Shown here in pieces: positions 8,288 through 16,116 of a stretch of 64,000 nt of DNA (its first letter is position 1; each line of letters begins with the position of its first letter). The stretch is taken from NCBI RefSeq assembly GCF_022230925.1, contig NZ_JAKKFH010000055.1:62001-126000 (forward strand). Reading direction: 5' to 3'. The notes beneath the pieces are model-generated. The model was not told the DNA's origin and made no database searches. It worked only from the letters and a program-made list of their open reading frames with translations. The translations under genes and the position numbers were made by a program. Origin of the DNA: Micromonospora alfalfae. GTDB taxonomy: Bacteria; Actinomycetota; Actinomycetes; Mycobacteriales; Micromonosporaceae.

Positions 8288-9460
8288 ATGAAGGCCACCG
8301 CCTGGATGGGCGCCGACAGCGTCAAGGTCATCGACGTACCCGACCCGAAGATCATGAACTCCCGGGACGCGATCGTCCGGATCAGCACCACCGCGATCTG
8401 CGGCTCCGACCTGCACCTCTACCACGGCTACATCCCCGCGATGCGCAAGGGCGACATCCTCGGCCACGAGTTCATGGGCGAGGTGGTGGAGGTGGGCCCG
8501 CAGGTCCGCAACCTCGCCCCCGGCGACCGGGTGGTGGTGCCCTTCCCGATCGCCTGCGGGCACTGCTCGTCCTGCCAGCGTGGCCTCTACTCGGTCTGCG
8601 AGAACTCCAACCCGAACGCCGGCATCGCCGAGAAGATCATGGGGCACTCGCCCGCCGGCATCTTCGGCTACTCGCACCTGCTCGGCGGCTACGCCGGTGG
8701 CCAGGCCGAGTACGCCCGGGTGCCGTTCGCCGACGTCGGTCCGGTCAAGGTGCCCGACGAGATCAGCGACGACCAGGCGGTGATGCTGGCCGACGTGTTC
8801 CCGACCGGCTACATGGGCGCCGAGATGTGCGACATCAAACCCGGGCAGGTGATCGCCGTCTGGGGGGCCGGGCCGGTCGGGCTGCTCGCCGCGGCCAGCG
8901 CCCGGCTGCTCGGCGCGGAGCGGGTGATCGTCATCGACCGGTTCCCGTACCGGCTGCGGCTGGCCGAGGAGCACATCGACGCCGAGACGATCAACTACGA
9001 GGAAACCGACGTGCTGGACGCCCTCAACGAGATGACCGCCGGCCGGGGCCCCGACGCGTGCATCGACGCGGTGGGCATGGAGGGCCACCACGCCAACGCC
9101 GCCATGTACGCCTACGACCGGGCCAAGCAGGCCGCGCGGGTGGAGACGGAACGACCGTTCGCGCTGCGACAGGCGATCCTCGCCTGCCGCTCCGGCGGGG
9201 TGGTCTCGGTCGTCGGCGCGTACGGCGGCTTCGTCGACAAGTTCCCGATGGGCGCGTTCATGAACCGCTCGCTGGTCATGCGGACCGGTCAGTGCCACGT
9301 CCAGCGCTACACCCGGCCGCTACTGGAGCGCATCCAGCGCGGCGAGATCGACCCGAGCTTCATCGTCAGCCACCGGATGCCGCTGCGGGACGCGCCGAAG
9401 GGCTACAAGATCTTCCAGAAGAAGCAGGACGACTGTACGAAGGTGCTGCTCAAGGTTTGA
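8288..9460 (+). CDS. Zinc-dependent alcohol dehydrogenase, glutathione-independent formaldehyde dehydrogenase-like
   Basis: The protein has 390 residues, a medium-chain dehydrogenase. The catalytic zinc site is visible as ICGSDLHLYHG (Cys ~38) and GHEFMG. The structural zinc lobe is CGHCSSCQRGLYSVC (~res 97-111). The Rossmann motif GAGPVGLLAAASARLLGA sits near residue 197 with an acidic residue in IVIDRF, which suggests NAD rather than NADP. The inserted loop and the long C-terminal region resemble the FdhA-like branch more than simple alcohol dehydrogenases. AAAGGGAC lies ~7 nt upstream of the ATG. It is second in a unit with the SRPBCC gene. Aldehyde or alcohol substrate not determinable. 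Confidence 0.88.
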   Translation: MKATAWMGADSVKVIDVPDPKIMNSRDAIVRISTTAICGSDLHLYHGYIPAMRKGDILGHEFMGEVVEVGPQVRNLAPGDRVVVPFPIACGHCSSCQRGLYSVCENSNPNAGIAEKIMGHSPAGIFGYSHLLGGYAGGQAEYARVPFADVGPVKVPDEISDDQAVMLADVFPTGYMGAEMCDIKPGQVIAVWGAGPVGLLAAASARLLGAERVIVIDRFPYRLRLAEEHIDAETINYEETDVLDALNEMTAGRGPDACIDAVGMEGHHANAAMYAYDRAKQAARVETERPFALRQAILACRSGGVVSVVGAYGGFVDKFPMGAFMNRSLVMRTGQCHVQRYTRPLLERIQRGEIDPSFIVSHRMPLRDAPKGYKIFQKKQDDCTKVLLKV

Positions 9461-9502
9461 CCGGCGGCGAGGTCTGCCGGCGGAGAAGTTCTTCGCACGC
9501 TG

Positions 9503-9718
9503 CCTTTGGAGTTGATGTCGCAACGATTCAGCCCGGCTGGTTTGGCTGCCTCTGCCAGAGAGTCCGGCGGCTGGGTCGGGCTGGGTCGGGCTGGGTCGGG
9601 CTGGGCTGGGCTGGGGTGGGCCGGGCTGGGCCGGGCTGGGCTGGGGTGGGGTGGGGTGGGCTGGGGCAGGCGGGGGCTCGGGCTGGGGGTGATGTCGTCA
9701 ACGATTCAACTCCAAAGG
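9503..9718. repeat. G-rich array framed by inverted and direct repeats
   Basis: The 349-nt gap between 9460 and 9810 has no credible gene. It holds a structured element. A 13-nt inverted repeat (CCTTTGGAGTTGA at 9503-9515, TCAACTCCAAAGG at 9706-9718) encloses a near-identical direct repeat (TGATGTCG-CAACGATTCA at 9513-9530, and the same with one extra T at 9690-9708). Between them (about 9568-9690) lies an array of GGGTCGGGCT, GGGCT and GGGGT units with almost no A. The G-rich strand could form G-quadruplexes. Nothing suggests a transposase. The element looks like a small non-autonomous repeat that has gained an expanded simple-sequence core. Confidence 0.7.
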
Positions 9719-9797
9719 AGCCGACCAGAGCCTCGGCTACCAACGCCGGTCGCTCTGCGCGCACACGCCCCGAACCCAGCTTCGGCTCTGCGCAAGC

Positions 9798-9803
9798 TAG
9801 CGT
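9798..9803 (+). promoter_or_regulatory. -10 element of a leaderless promoter (TAGCGT)
   Basis: TAGCGT ends 6 nt before the ATG at 9810. It favours that start over the in-frame ATG at 9825, since neither has a clear Shine-Dalgarno. Confidence 0.45.
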
Positions 9804-9809
9804 GGCGCC

Positions 9810-10385
9810 ATGGAGAGTGGCGGTATGTCGGTGGCTGTCTCGGTCGATCTCACTGTCCGGCTACGGCCGGTTGCCGAGCCCGACCTGGCGATGCTCCGGC
9901 GGTTCTGCACCGAGCCGGGCCTGATCGGTTTGGACTGGGCCGGCTTCCGGGACGCCGGGGCGCCGGCGCGGCGGTTCGCCGTCGACGGCTACCTCGGCGA
10001 GGACGACGGACGGCTCGTCGTGGAGGTCGAGCAGAAGCAGGCCGCCGCCGGCATCGTCAGCTACACCGCTGGGCGTTACGCCGGCCGGGCATCGTACTGG
10101 GAGATCGGCATCGCCCTGCTGCCGCAGTGGCGGGGGAGGGGCATCGGCTGGCGCGCCCAGGCGTTGCTCTGCGACTACCTCTTCCACCACAGCCCTGCCC
10201 AGCGCATCCAGGCCGGTACGCACCCGGAGAACGTCGCCGAGCAACGGGCGCTGGAAAAGGCCGGCTTCCAGCTTGAGGGCGTCGTGCGGGCCAGCGAGTT
10301 TCGGGCTGGCCAGTGGCGCGACGGCTACCTGTACAGCCGGCTGCGCGACGACCCGTCACCCTGGGACCCGACGCCGCAGGCCTGA
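9810..10385 (+). CDS. GNAT-family N-acetyltransferase
   Basis: The protein has 191 residues and the RimJ/RimL-like GNAT layout. Strand beta4 is EIGIALLPQWRGRGIGWRAQ (~res 98-117), which contains the acetyl-CoA pyrophosphate loop RGRGIG. The segment AGTHPENVAEQRALEKAGFQLEG (~res 137-160) is the conserved N-x-x-S/E-x-x-x-x-K-x-GF region that shapes the acceptor site. The enzyme would transfer an acetyl group from acetyl-CoA to an amine, perhaps a protein N-terminus or small molecule; the substrate is unknown. The leaderless -10 at 9798 decides the start. It is convergent with the LD-carboxypeptidase gene, with only 3 nt between stops. Confidence 0.87.
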   Translation: MESGGMSVAVSVDLTVRLRPVAEPDLAMLRRFCTEPGLIGLDWAGFRDAGAPARRFAVDGYLGEDDGRLVVEVEQKQAAAGIVSYTAGRYAGRASYWEIGIALLPQWRGRGIGWRAQALLCDYLFHHSPAQRIQAGTHPENVAEQRALEKAGFQLEGVVRASEFRAGQWRDGYLYSRLRDDPSPWDPTPQA

Positions 10386-10388
10386 GCG

Positions 10389-11477
10389 CTAGCGCGGGCG
10401 GACCCCCGGCTCCACGGTCAGGGTCCCCGCCGCGGCGTCGATCGTGGCGCGCGAGCCCAACGGAACGGTGAGCTGCCCGTTGCCATGCCCCAGCCGTAGC
10501 CCACCCAGGACCGGCACGCCCAGGTCGTACAGGCGGTCCTTGAGCACCGATGCCGCGTCCCACTCGCCCGGCTCACCGACACTGTTGGTGATCTGGCCGA
10601 TGACCACACCGGCGACCCTGCGCAGCACGCCCACCCGGCGCAGCTCGGTCAGCATGCTGTCGATGCTGTACGGAGCCTCGTCCACGTCCTCGAAGAAGAG
10701 GATCGCGCCGTCGAACTTCGGGGAGTCCTCCGCGCCGAGCGAGGTGGAGATCAACGTCAGGCAACCGCCGAGCAGAGGCCCCGAAGCCCTCCCCGGCACC
10801 ACCACGGAAGCGGCTGTCTCGGCCGGGTCCCGGGAGATCGTGACCGGTGCTGTGGTCATCACCGCGGTGCGCAGCGCCTCGGCCGAGTCGGGGCCGGTGC
10901 GGTCGTCACTCCAGTTGACCATGGGGCCGTAGAAGGTGACCAGGCCCGTCTCGCGCCAGAGCTTGCCGTGGATGCTGGTGATGTCGCTGAAACCGACGAC
11001 CACCCGGGGGTCCCTGCGCAGAACAGACACGTCGATCTGGTCGACGATCCGCTGCGTGCCGTAACCACCGCGGGCGGCGAAGACGGCCCGGACGCCCGGG
11101 TCGGTGAGGGCGGCGTTCAGGTCGGCCAGCCGCTGCGCGTCGGTGCCGGCCAGATAGCCGTACCTGGTGAAGACGTGCCTGCCCAGCTCGACCTCCAGGC
11201 CCCAGCTCCGCAGGATCTCGATGCCGCGAGCCATGTTCGTGGGGTCGGGCGTGCTGCCGGGCGAGACCACCCGGACCCGGTCACCGGGTGCCAGCGCCGG
11301 CGCCCGCAGGACGCGCTTCGCGCCAGCCGGCGCGGCCTGCGCGGACGTTGCCTCCGCCGAGCCGACGAGCACCGCGCCACCGGCCGCCGCCGCTCCCATC
11401 CGCAGCATGTGTCGACGGGACAGGGGAACCCGCGTGGGCTCCTGGATCGCGGCTGGGTCTGTTCCAGAAGTGGCCAT
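10389..11477 (-). CDS. LD-carboxypeptidase (peptidase S66) with Tat signal
   Basis: The protein has 362 residues. The N-terminus carries a twin-arginine signal (LSRRHMLRMGAAAAGG then an Ala-rich core), so it should be exported folded. The S66 fold follows from RAPALAPGDRVRVVSPGST. The catalytic triad segments are present: GFSDITSIH (nucleophile Ser), FFEDVDEAPYSIDSM (Glu) and LRLGHGNGQLTVPLG (His). The family trims D-Ala from muramoyl tetrapeptides or cleaves related amides. I start at the ATG at 11477, which has GAGGGGAC ~10 nt upstream. Two in-frame starts at 11495 and 11525 would merely lengthen the signal peptide. Confidence 0.88.
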   Translation of the reverse strand: MATSGTDPAAIQEPTRVPLSRRHMLRMGAAAAGGAVLVGSAEATSAQAAPAGAKRVLRAPALAPGDRVRVVSPGSTPDPTNMARGIEILRSWGLEVELGRHVFTRYGYLAGTDAQRLADLNAALTDPGVRAVFAARGGYGTQRIVDQIDVSVLRRDPRVVVGFSDITSIHGKLWRETGLVTFYGPMVNWSDDRTGPDSAEALRTAVMTTAPVTISRDPAETAASVVVPGRASGPLLGGCLTLISTSLGAEDSPKFDGAILFFEDVDEAPYSIDSMLTELRRVGVLRRVAGVVIGQITNSVGEPGEWDAASVLKDRLYDLGVPVLGGLRLGHGNGQLTVPLGSRATIDAAAGTLTVEPGVRPR

Positions 11478-11725
11478 CGGCGTGCGTCCCCTCATCGTGA
11501 TCAGACGATGTGTGCGAGCTGCCACAGCCTACGACGGACTTCGATCGCCATGGGGGTCCACAAAGGACGGCGTCCGTCCGCGCGGACGCGCGGTGGCCCT
11601 GCGCCAGCGGGCGAGCCTCCGGCACGGCCCGACCCGGCTCAGCCGGCAACCCGAGTGACGTGACTGGCATGTTTTGTGCGGCCCCGCCCGCCGATGGCGG
11701 GGAGTCCGGATCCGCGCGTGACCCC

Positions 11726-11750
11726 GTTTGCCGCCAGGGAGCCGGGGAAC
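11726..11750 (+). promoter_or_regulatory. Candidate general-stress (SigB/SigF-type) promoter: GTTT-N15-GGGAAC
   Basis: The 333-nt region between 11477 and 11811 has no gene. It contains GTTT (11726-11729) and GGGAAC (11745-11750) separated by 15 nt, resembling the actinobacterial SigB/SigF promoter form. It lies about 60 nt before the DUF2267 start. The last half-site deviates from GGGTAY, so this is tentative. Confidence 0.35.
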
Positions 11751-11810
11751 TCGCCCCGTTCGTCCGCAGGCAGGCCTGACGGCATGCCGACGAGACCGAA
11801 GGAGCGGGGC

Positions 11811-12197
11811 ATGGAGTACGAGCAGATGATCGCCACGGTACGACAGCGCGCGGGCCTCGGTGAGAACGAGGCCGTACGGTCCATACAGGCCGTCCTGTCG
11901 GTGCTCGGTGAACGGCTCGCCGGGCAGGAGGCAGACAACCTGGCGGCACAGCTACCGGAGCGGCTGAACGGATCCGTCACCCGCAACCCGCAGGGCCGCC
12001 GGTGGGACGTCGGCGAGTTCCTGAAGAACGTCGGCGACCGCGAACAGGTCGCGAACGCGGACCAGGTGCGTCAACACGCCCAGGCGGTGTTGCGTACCGT
12101 CGCCGAGGCGCTGAACGACGACGAGCGACACGACCTGCTGGCCCAGCTTCCCGGCGGCATCACCGATCTCTTCGGTGTTCCCACCCCGCGAGGCTGA
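11811..12197 (+). CDS. DUF2267 domain-containing protein
   Basis: The protein has 128 residues, all helical, and fills one DUF2267 domain: MIATVRQRAGLGENEAVRSIQ, then VLSVLGERLAGQEADNLAAQLPERL, and the C-terminal repeat-like AVLRTVAEALNDDERHDLLAQLPGG. Two related four-helix halves are visible. AAGGAGCGGGGC places a good Shine-Dalgarno before the ATG at 11811; upstream in-frame starts lack one. The biochemical role of DUF2267 is not established. A second, more distant copy lies at 44621. A stress-type promoter candidate precedes it. Confidence 0.88.
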   Translation: MEYEQMIATVRQRAGLGENEAVRSIQAVLSVLGERLAGQEADNLAAQLPERLNGSVTRNPQGRRWDVGEFLKNVGDREQVANADQVRQHAQAVLRTVAEALNDDERHDLLAQLPGGITDLFGVPTPRG

Positions 12198-12231
12198 GCC
12201 CCGCGCCGATCGGGCGACCCATCCGGTGTGC

Positions 12232-13710
12232 TCAAGGGATCGGCCACTCGTGCACCGGCCGGTTGCTGTGCATCAGGTCGACGTAGTGTCGGACCACCTC
12301 GCGCAGCGCCTCCGGCCGGTCCAGGTGGTCGGCCGACTCCAACCGGTGCAGCGTCTCCACCTGCCAGGTCGCGCCGTTGCGGCCGGTCAGGCAGCGCTGC
12401 TCGATGATGCCGAGCAACCGGTCGCGCTCGGCCGGGTCGAGCCCCCACCGGTCCAGGCCGTGATGCGCCATCGGCAGCAACCGGCGCAACACCAGCTCGG
12501 TGACGGGCAGGTAACCGAGACCGGGCCAGAAGACCTGCGCGTCGACGCCGTGCCGGGCGCAGCTGGTGAAGTTTTCCTCTGCGGCGCTGAACGACATCTG
12601 CGACCACAGCGGCCGGTCCGACTCGGCGAGGGCGCGCACCAACCCGAAGTAGAAGGCGCCGTTGGCGATGGTGTCCAGCACTGTCGGGCCGGCGGGCAGC
12701 ACCCGATTTTCCACACGCAGGTGCGGCCGGCCCCGTGACACGTCGTACACCGGGCGGTTCCACCGGTAGACGGTGCCGTTGTGCAGGCGCAACTCGGCCA
12801 GATTGGGCACTTCACCGGCCGCGAGGGCCTGCGCCGGGTCCTCCGGGTCGCAGACCGGCAGCAGCGCCGGGAAGTAGCGCACGTTTTCCTCGAACAGGTC
12901 GAACACGCTGGTGATCCAGCGTTCGCCGAACCAGACCCGGGGGCGTACCCCCTGGGCTTTTATCTCCTCCGACCGGGTGTCGGTGGCCTGCTGGAACAGC
13001 GGAATGCGGGTTTCGCGCCACAACTCCCGGCCGAAGAACAACGGCGAGTTCGCGCCGACCGCGACCTGGACGCCGGCCACCGCCTGGGCGGCGTTCCAGT
13101 AGTCGGCGAACTGGGCCGGGCTGACCTGGAGGTGGAACTGGGTGCTGGTGCAGGCCGCCTCCGGGGTGATTGTGTCGGCGGTGACCGCCAGACGTTCCAC
13201 ACCGCTGATGGCGATCGGCAGGTCCTCGCCGCGGGCCGCGAAGATCTGCTCGTTGAGCAGCTTGTAGCGGGGGTTGGCCGACAGCGTCTCGGCGGTCAGG
13301 TGCTCGGGGCGCAGCGTCGGCAGGATCCCGATCATGACCATGTGCGCGCCGATCGCCCGGGCCTTCACCTCGGCGGCGTTGAGGCTGGCCCGCACGTACT
13401 CCTCGAAGTCGGCGGTGCCGGTGCCGGTCAGCCGGCGCGGCGGCACGTTGATCTCGACGTTGAACTGGCCCAGCTCGGTCTGGAAACTCTCATCGGCGAT
13501 GGCCGCCAGCACGTCGGCGTTGCGCATCGCCGGATTCGAGGCCTCGTCGACCAGGTTCAGCTCGATCTCCACGCCGGTCATCGGCCGGTCGAGGTCGAAG
13601 CGGGACTCGCGCAGCATCTCGGCGAAGACATCCAGGCAGCGGCGGACCTTGTCGCGGTAGCGGGCTCGATCCTCTCGACTGAAGGTTCGTACGCCGACGT
13701 CCTCGCCCAT
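12232..13710 (-). CDS. Glutamate--cysteine ligase (GCS2-type) family enzyme
   Basis: The protein has 492 residues. Typical GCS2 segments are visible: MTGVEIELNLVD (~res 40-51), LGQFNVEINVPPR, and EAACTSTQFHLQVSP with the conserved helix-strand pair, then VGANSPLFFG and RPHLRVENRVLPAGPT. This fold ligates L-glutamate to an amine in an ATP-dependent step. In actinobacteria some homologues act as gamma-glutamylcysteine synthetase, EgtA-like enzymes or other carboxylate-amine ligases, so the exact product is uncertain. The start at 13710 is chosen by where homology-like sequence begins (MGEDVGVRTFSREDRARY). The Shine-Dalgarno is weak. Confidence 0.75.
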   Translation of the reverse strand: MGEDVGVRTFSREDRARYRDKVRRCLDVFAEMLRESRFDLDRPMTGVEIELNLVDEASNPAMRNADVLAAIADESFQTELGQFNVEINVPPRRLTGTGTADFEEYVRASLNAAEVKARAIGAHMVMIGILPTLRPEHLTAETLSANPRYKLLNEQIFAARGEDLPIAISGVERLAVTADTITPEAACTSTQFHLQVSPAQFADYWNAAQAVAGVQVAVGANSPLFFGRELWRETRIPLFQQATDTRSEEIKAQGVRPRVWFGERWITSVFDLFEENVRYFPALLPVCDPEDPAQALAAGEVPNLAELRLHNGTVYRWNRPVYDVSRGRPHLRVENRVLPAGPTVLDTIANGAFYFGLVRALAESDRPLWSQMSFSAAEENFTSCARHGVDAQVFWPGLGYLPVTELVLRRLLPMAHHGLDRWGLDPAERDRLLGIIEQRCLTGRNGATWQVETLHRLESADHLDRPEALREVVRHYVDLMHSNRPVHEWPIP

Positions 13711-13857
13711 GGTCACCACCCCGTCACCGCTGGTCCCCCTAACCTCGCACGTGATCGGCGGGCGGGGGAAGACCCGAGGACCCTTTCCTACCCAACTGCC
13801 CGCCCTGTTAGCCCAGTCAGACAGGACCGATAGCATTGCGGCCCGAGAGGTGGTGGC

Positions 13858-14202
13858 GTGCGGATGCGCGAGAAGGTGACCCGGCTGTTCGTCGCGGCGG
13901 CGATCGCCGAGGCCTGCTCCTGGCTGGCCCTGCTGGTCGGCATGCTGGTCAAGTACGGTCCGCCCGACAACGAGCTGGGCGTCAAGATCTTCGGGCCGAT
14001 CCACGGCGGGCTGTTCGTCGCCTATGTCCTGCTGGTGCTGGCCGTGGCCCGGCTGCACCGGTGGAGCCTGCTGGCCACGGCGGTGGCCCTGGCCAGCGCG
14101 GTGCCGCCGTTCGCCACCCTGGCCTTCGAGCGCTGGGCCCGCCGCCGGGGCATGCTCGGCGTCGACCGGCAGCCGGCCCGCGAGCCCGCCCCGGTCGGCT
14201 GA
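13858..14202 (+). CDS. DUF3817 small membrane protein
   Basis: The protein has 114 residues with three predicted membrane helices (FVAAAIAEACSWLALLVGMLV, HGGLFVAYVLLVLAVARL, LLATAVALASAVPPFATLAF). DUF3817 features include the Glu in AEACSWL and GPIHGGLF. The GTG at 13858 has GAGAGG seven nt upstream; an ATG two codons later is the alternative. The stop codon lies inside the first of three 38-nt tandem repeats, and the last codons (PAREPAPVG) are encoded by the repeat. Function unknown. It is convergent with the 14301 gene. Confidence 0.82.
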   Translation: MRMREKVTRLFVAAAIAEACSWLALLVGMLVKYGPPDNELGVKIFGPIHGGLFVAYVLLVLAVARLHRWSLLATAVALASAVPPFATLAFERWARRRGMLGVDRQPAREPAPVG

Positions 14203-14290
14203 ACCGCCGACCCGCCCGCGAGCCCGCCCCGGTCGGCTGAACCGCCGACCCGACCGCGCACCCGTCGCGGTCGGCTGAAGCGCCGACCCG
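14174..14290. repeat. Three 38-nt tandem repeats overlapping a stop codon, each with a hairpin
   Basis: The segment GGTCGGCTGAA recurs at 14193, 14231 and 14269, exactly 38 nt apart. Each copy includes a 7-bp hairpin GGTCGGC-TGAACC-GCCGACC (14193-14212, 14231-14250, 14269-14288; the last loop is TGAAGC). The first copy carries the stop codon of the DUF3817 gene in its loop. The array sits between convergent genes, so it may act as a stacked transcription terminator. Confidence 0.8.
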
Positions 14291-14300
14291 CCCGGGTCGA

Positions 14301-14840
14301 TCAGGTCAGCGCGGAGCAGGCCGCGATGCCCGCCAACAGCAGCGTGCCCAGGAAAGCCTGCAACAGCAGTGGCGGCCCGAGATGCGACCAGAGCGTCGCC
14401 GTACGCGGGGTCAGCAGCTGCCCGGTGGTGAGGTTGACGATCCGCTCGATCCGGGGCGGCAGCTCCGGGTCGCGTTGCGGGCGCAGGGTGAGCTGCACCT
14501 GGTCTGCCGGGTGCAGGGCGCTCTGTGGCAGGTGCCCGTGCAGCTCCACCTCGCAGAGCTGACCGGCGGTGTTGCGTAGCCGCACCGGGGTGACCAGGTA
14601 TTCCGGACCCTGCTTCAGCTCCTTCCAGCGACGGCGGGTGCCGCCGCCGCCGAACGAGAAGAGCGAGCGCAGCAGCAGGGCGGGCAGCCGGGCGAAGGCC
14701 GCCGCGGTGAGCACCGCCACCAGCACCGGCTGACCGATGCGTACCTCACGGGTGTAGCCGTCGAGCAGGCGGATCAGCCGCCCGGTGACGATTCGTTCCG
14801 TCGGGTGCACGATCCGTCGGGTGTCGAGTCCGCTGTCCAT
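14301..14840 (-). CDS. Hypothetical membrane protein
   Basis: The protein has 179 residues and no family I recognise. A hydrophobic stretch at ~res 45-65 (VLVAVLTAAAFARLPALLL) and a C-terminal anchor (LLLQAFLGTLLLAGIAACSAL) flank a soluble beta-rich middle (VTPVRLRNTAGQLCEVELHG, RIERIVNLTTGQLL). This resembles a small OB- or SH3-like domain facing one side of the membrane. A GTG at 14870 would add ten residues. TACGAT at 14873-14878 on this strand looks like a -10 that would initiate downstream of that GTG, so I prefer the ATG at 14840. Confidence 0.55.
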   Translation of the reverse strand: MDSGLDTRRIVHPTERIVTGRLIRLLDGYTREVRIGQPVLVAVLTAAAFARLPALLLRSLFSFGGGGTRRRWKELKQGPEYLVTPVRLRNTAGQLCEVELHGHLPQSALHPADQVQLTLRPQRDPELPPRIERIVNLTTGQLLTPRTATLWSHLGPPLLLQAFLGTLLLAGIAACSALT

Positions 14841-14991
14841 TTCCACCACCGAGAGTCCGCTTGTGTTCACAGATCGTATCGACGTCCTCGGTTGAACGAC
14901 GTGAATGAAACCTGGTCACGGGCTCACGGCCGCGAGGTGACATCCCCCGCGACCCGGGTAAGCGAGGGGCCGAGCTGGAAAGGGGTCGAGC

Positions 14992-16116
14992 ATGCAGCTG
15001 TCCTTCCTGCGCCCGCTCTACGACCGTCCCGGGCCGTGGTGCTCGGTGTATCTGGACGCCTCCGCGGACACGGAGGACGCCAAACCCGCCCTGGACCTGC
15101 GCTGGCGTGCCCTGGAACGCAGCCTGGCCGAACAGGGGGCGGACGAGGCGAACATCGCCGCGCTGGACCGGGTGGTCCGAGGTCATGATCCGATGGTCGG
15201 GGACTACGGCCTGGCGCTCTTCGCCAGTCACGGCCAGGTGGTGCTCTCCGAGTACCTGTCCGCGCCGCCACTGCGGGACCTGGCCAACGTCGGCCCGTTG
15301 CCGCACGTGATGCCGCTGCTCGCCCAGCGCGGCGAGCAGGTGGCCTGGGTACGTGTGATCGCCGACCGTCTCGGCGCCGACGCGATGGCGGTCAGCGCCG
15401 GCGGGGTGCCCCGGCGTGCGCACGTCGCCGGCCGCGACGAGTACCCGCTGCGGCGCACGAAGCCCGGCGGCTGGTCCCAGTCGCGCTATCAGCGGGCGGC
15501 CATGGAGGCGTGGCACCAGAACGCCGGCGACGTCACAGCGGCGACAGTGCAGCTGGCCGACCGGGTCGGCGCGGACGTGGTGGTGGTCGCCGGTGACGTC
15601 CGGGCCACCGGAATGATCGCCGCCCAGATGCCGGAGCGCTGGCAGGACCAGGTGGTCCGTACCGATGCCGGGTCGCGGGCCGGCGGCGCCGACCAGACGA
15701 TGCTGGACGACCTCACCGTGCAGACCATCGCGGAGATCGCCGACCAGCGGATCAGCGCCGCGCTGGACAAGTTCGGCGTGCAGGAGGACGTGGGCGGCGG
15801 CCTCGACGCTGTCGTCTCGGCCCTGCAACGCAACCAGGTCGACATGATGATCATCGTGGACGACCCGTCGGCGAACGGTGAATTGTGGATCGGGGCGGAA
15901 CCCACCGAGATCGCCGTCGACCCGGGGCAGTTGGCCGCGATGTCGGTGGCCGACCCGCAGCGGGTACGCGCCGACGCGGCGCTGGTCCGAGCTCTCGTCG
16001 GCACCGACGCGGCCCTGACCGTGCTCGGCCCCGACGAGGCGCCGGACCTCGCCGACGGCGTAGGCGCGGTACTGCGCTACGTCGACCCCAGCACACCCGG
16101 GCGCGGCAATGGTTGA
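14992..16116 (+). CDS. Vms1/Rqc-like (baeRF) release-factor-fold protein
   Basis: The protein has 374 residues. It has the three-domain layout of bacterial relatives of eRF1/Vms1, such as mycobacterial Rv2629. The N-terminal part opens with CSVYLDASADTEDAKPALDLRWRAL. The middle domain carries GGWSQSRYQRAAMEAW (~res 160-175), the Gln-containing loop that replaces the eRF1 GGQ motif and is proposed to hydrolyse peptidyl-tRNA. The C-terminal domain is an L7Ae-like fold (DDLTVQTIAEIADQRISAAL onwards). It probably acts on stalled ribosomes. The last 8 nt overlap the ThDP-enzyme gene. AAAGGGG lies ~7 nt before the ATG. Confidence 0.82.
   Translation: MQLSFLRPLYDRPGPWCSVYLDASADTEDAKPALDLRWRALERSLAEQGADEANIAALDRVVRGHDPMVGDYGLALFASHGQVVLSEYLSAPPLRDLANVGPLPHVMPLLAQRGEQVAWVRVIADRLGADAMAVSAGGVPRRAHVAGRDEYPLRRTKPGGWSQSRYQRAAMEAWHQNAGDVTAATVQLADRVGADVVVVAGDVRATGMIAAQMPERWQDQVVRTDAGSRAGGADQTMLDDLTVQTIAEIADQRISAALDKFGVQEDVGGGLDAVVSALQRNQVDMMIIVDDPSANGELWIGAEPTEIAVDPGQLAAMSVADPQRVRADAALVRALVGTDAALTVLGPDEAPDLADGVGAVLRYVDPSTPGRGNG

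Noticed and set aside
9568-9690. G-rich run as part of a coding region (an open frame from 9506 reads through it)
   Set aside because: The translation is only Gly/Trp/Ala/Arg/Leu repeats, and the region is framed by inverted repeats; it is intergenic.
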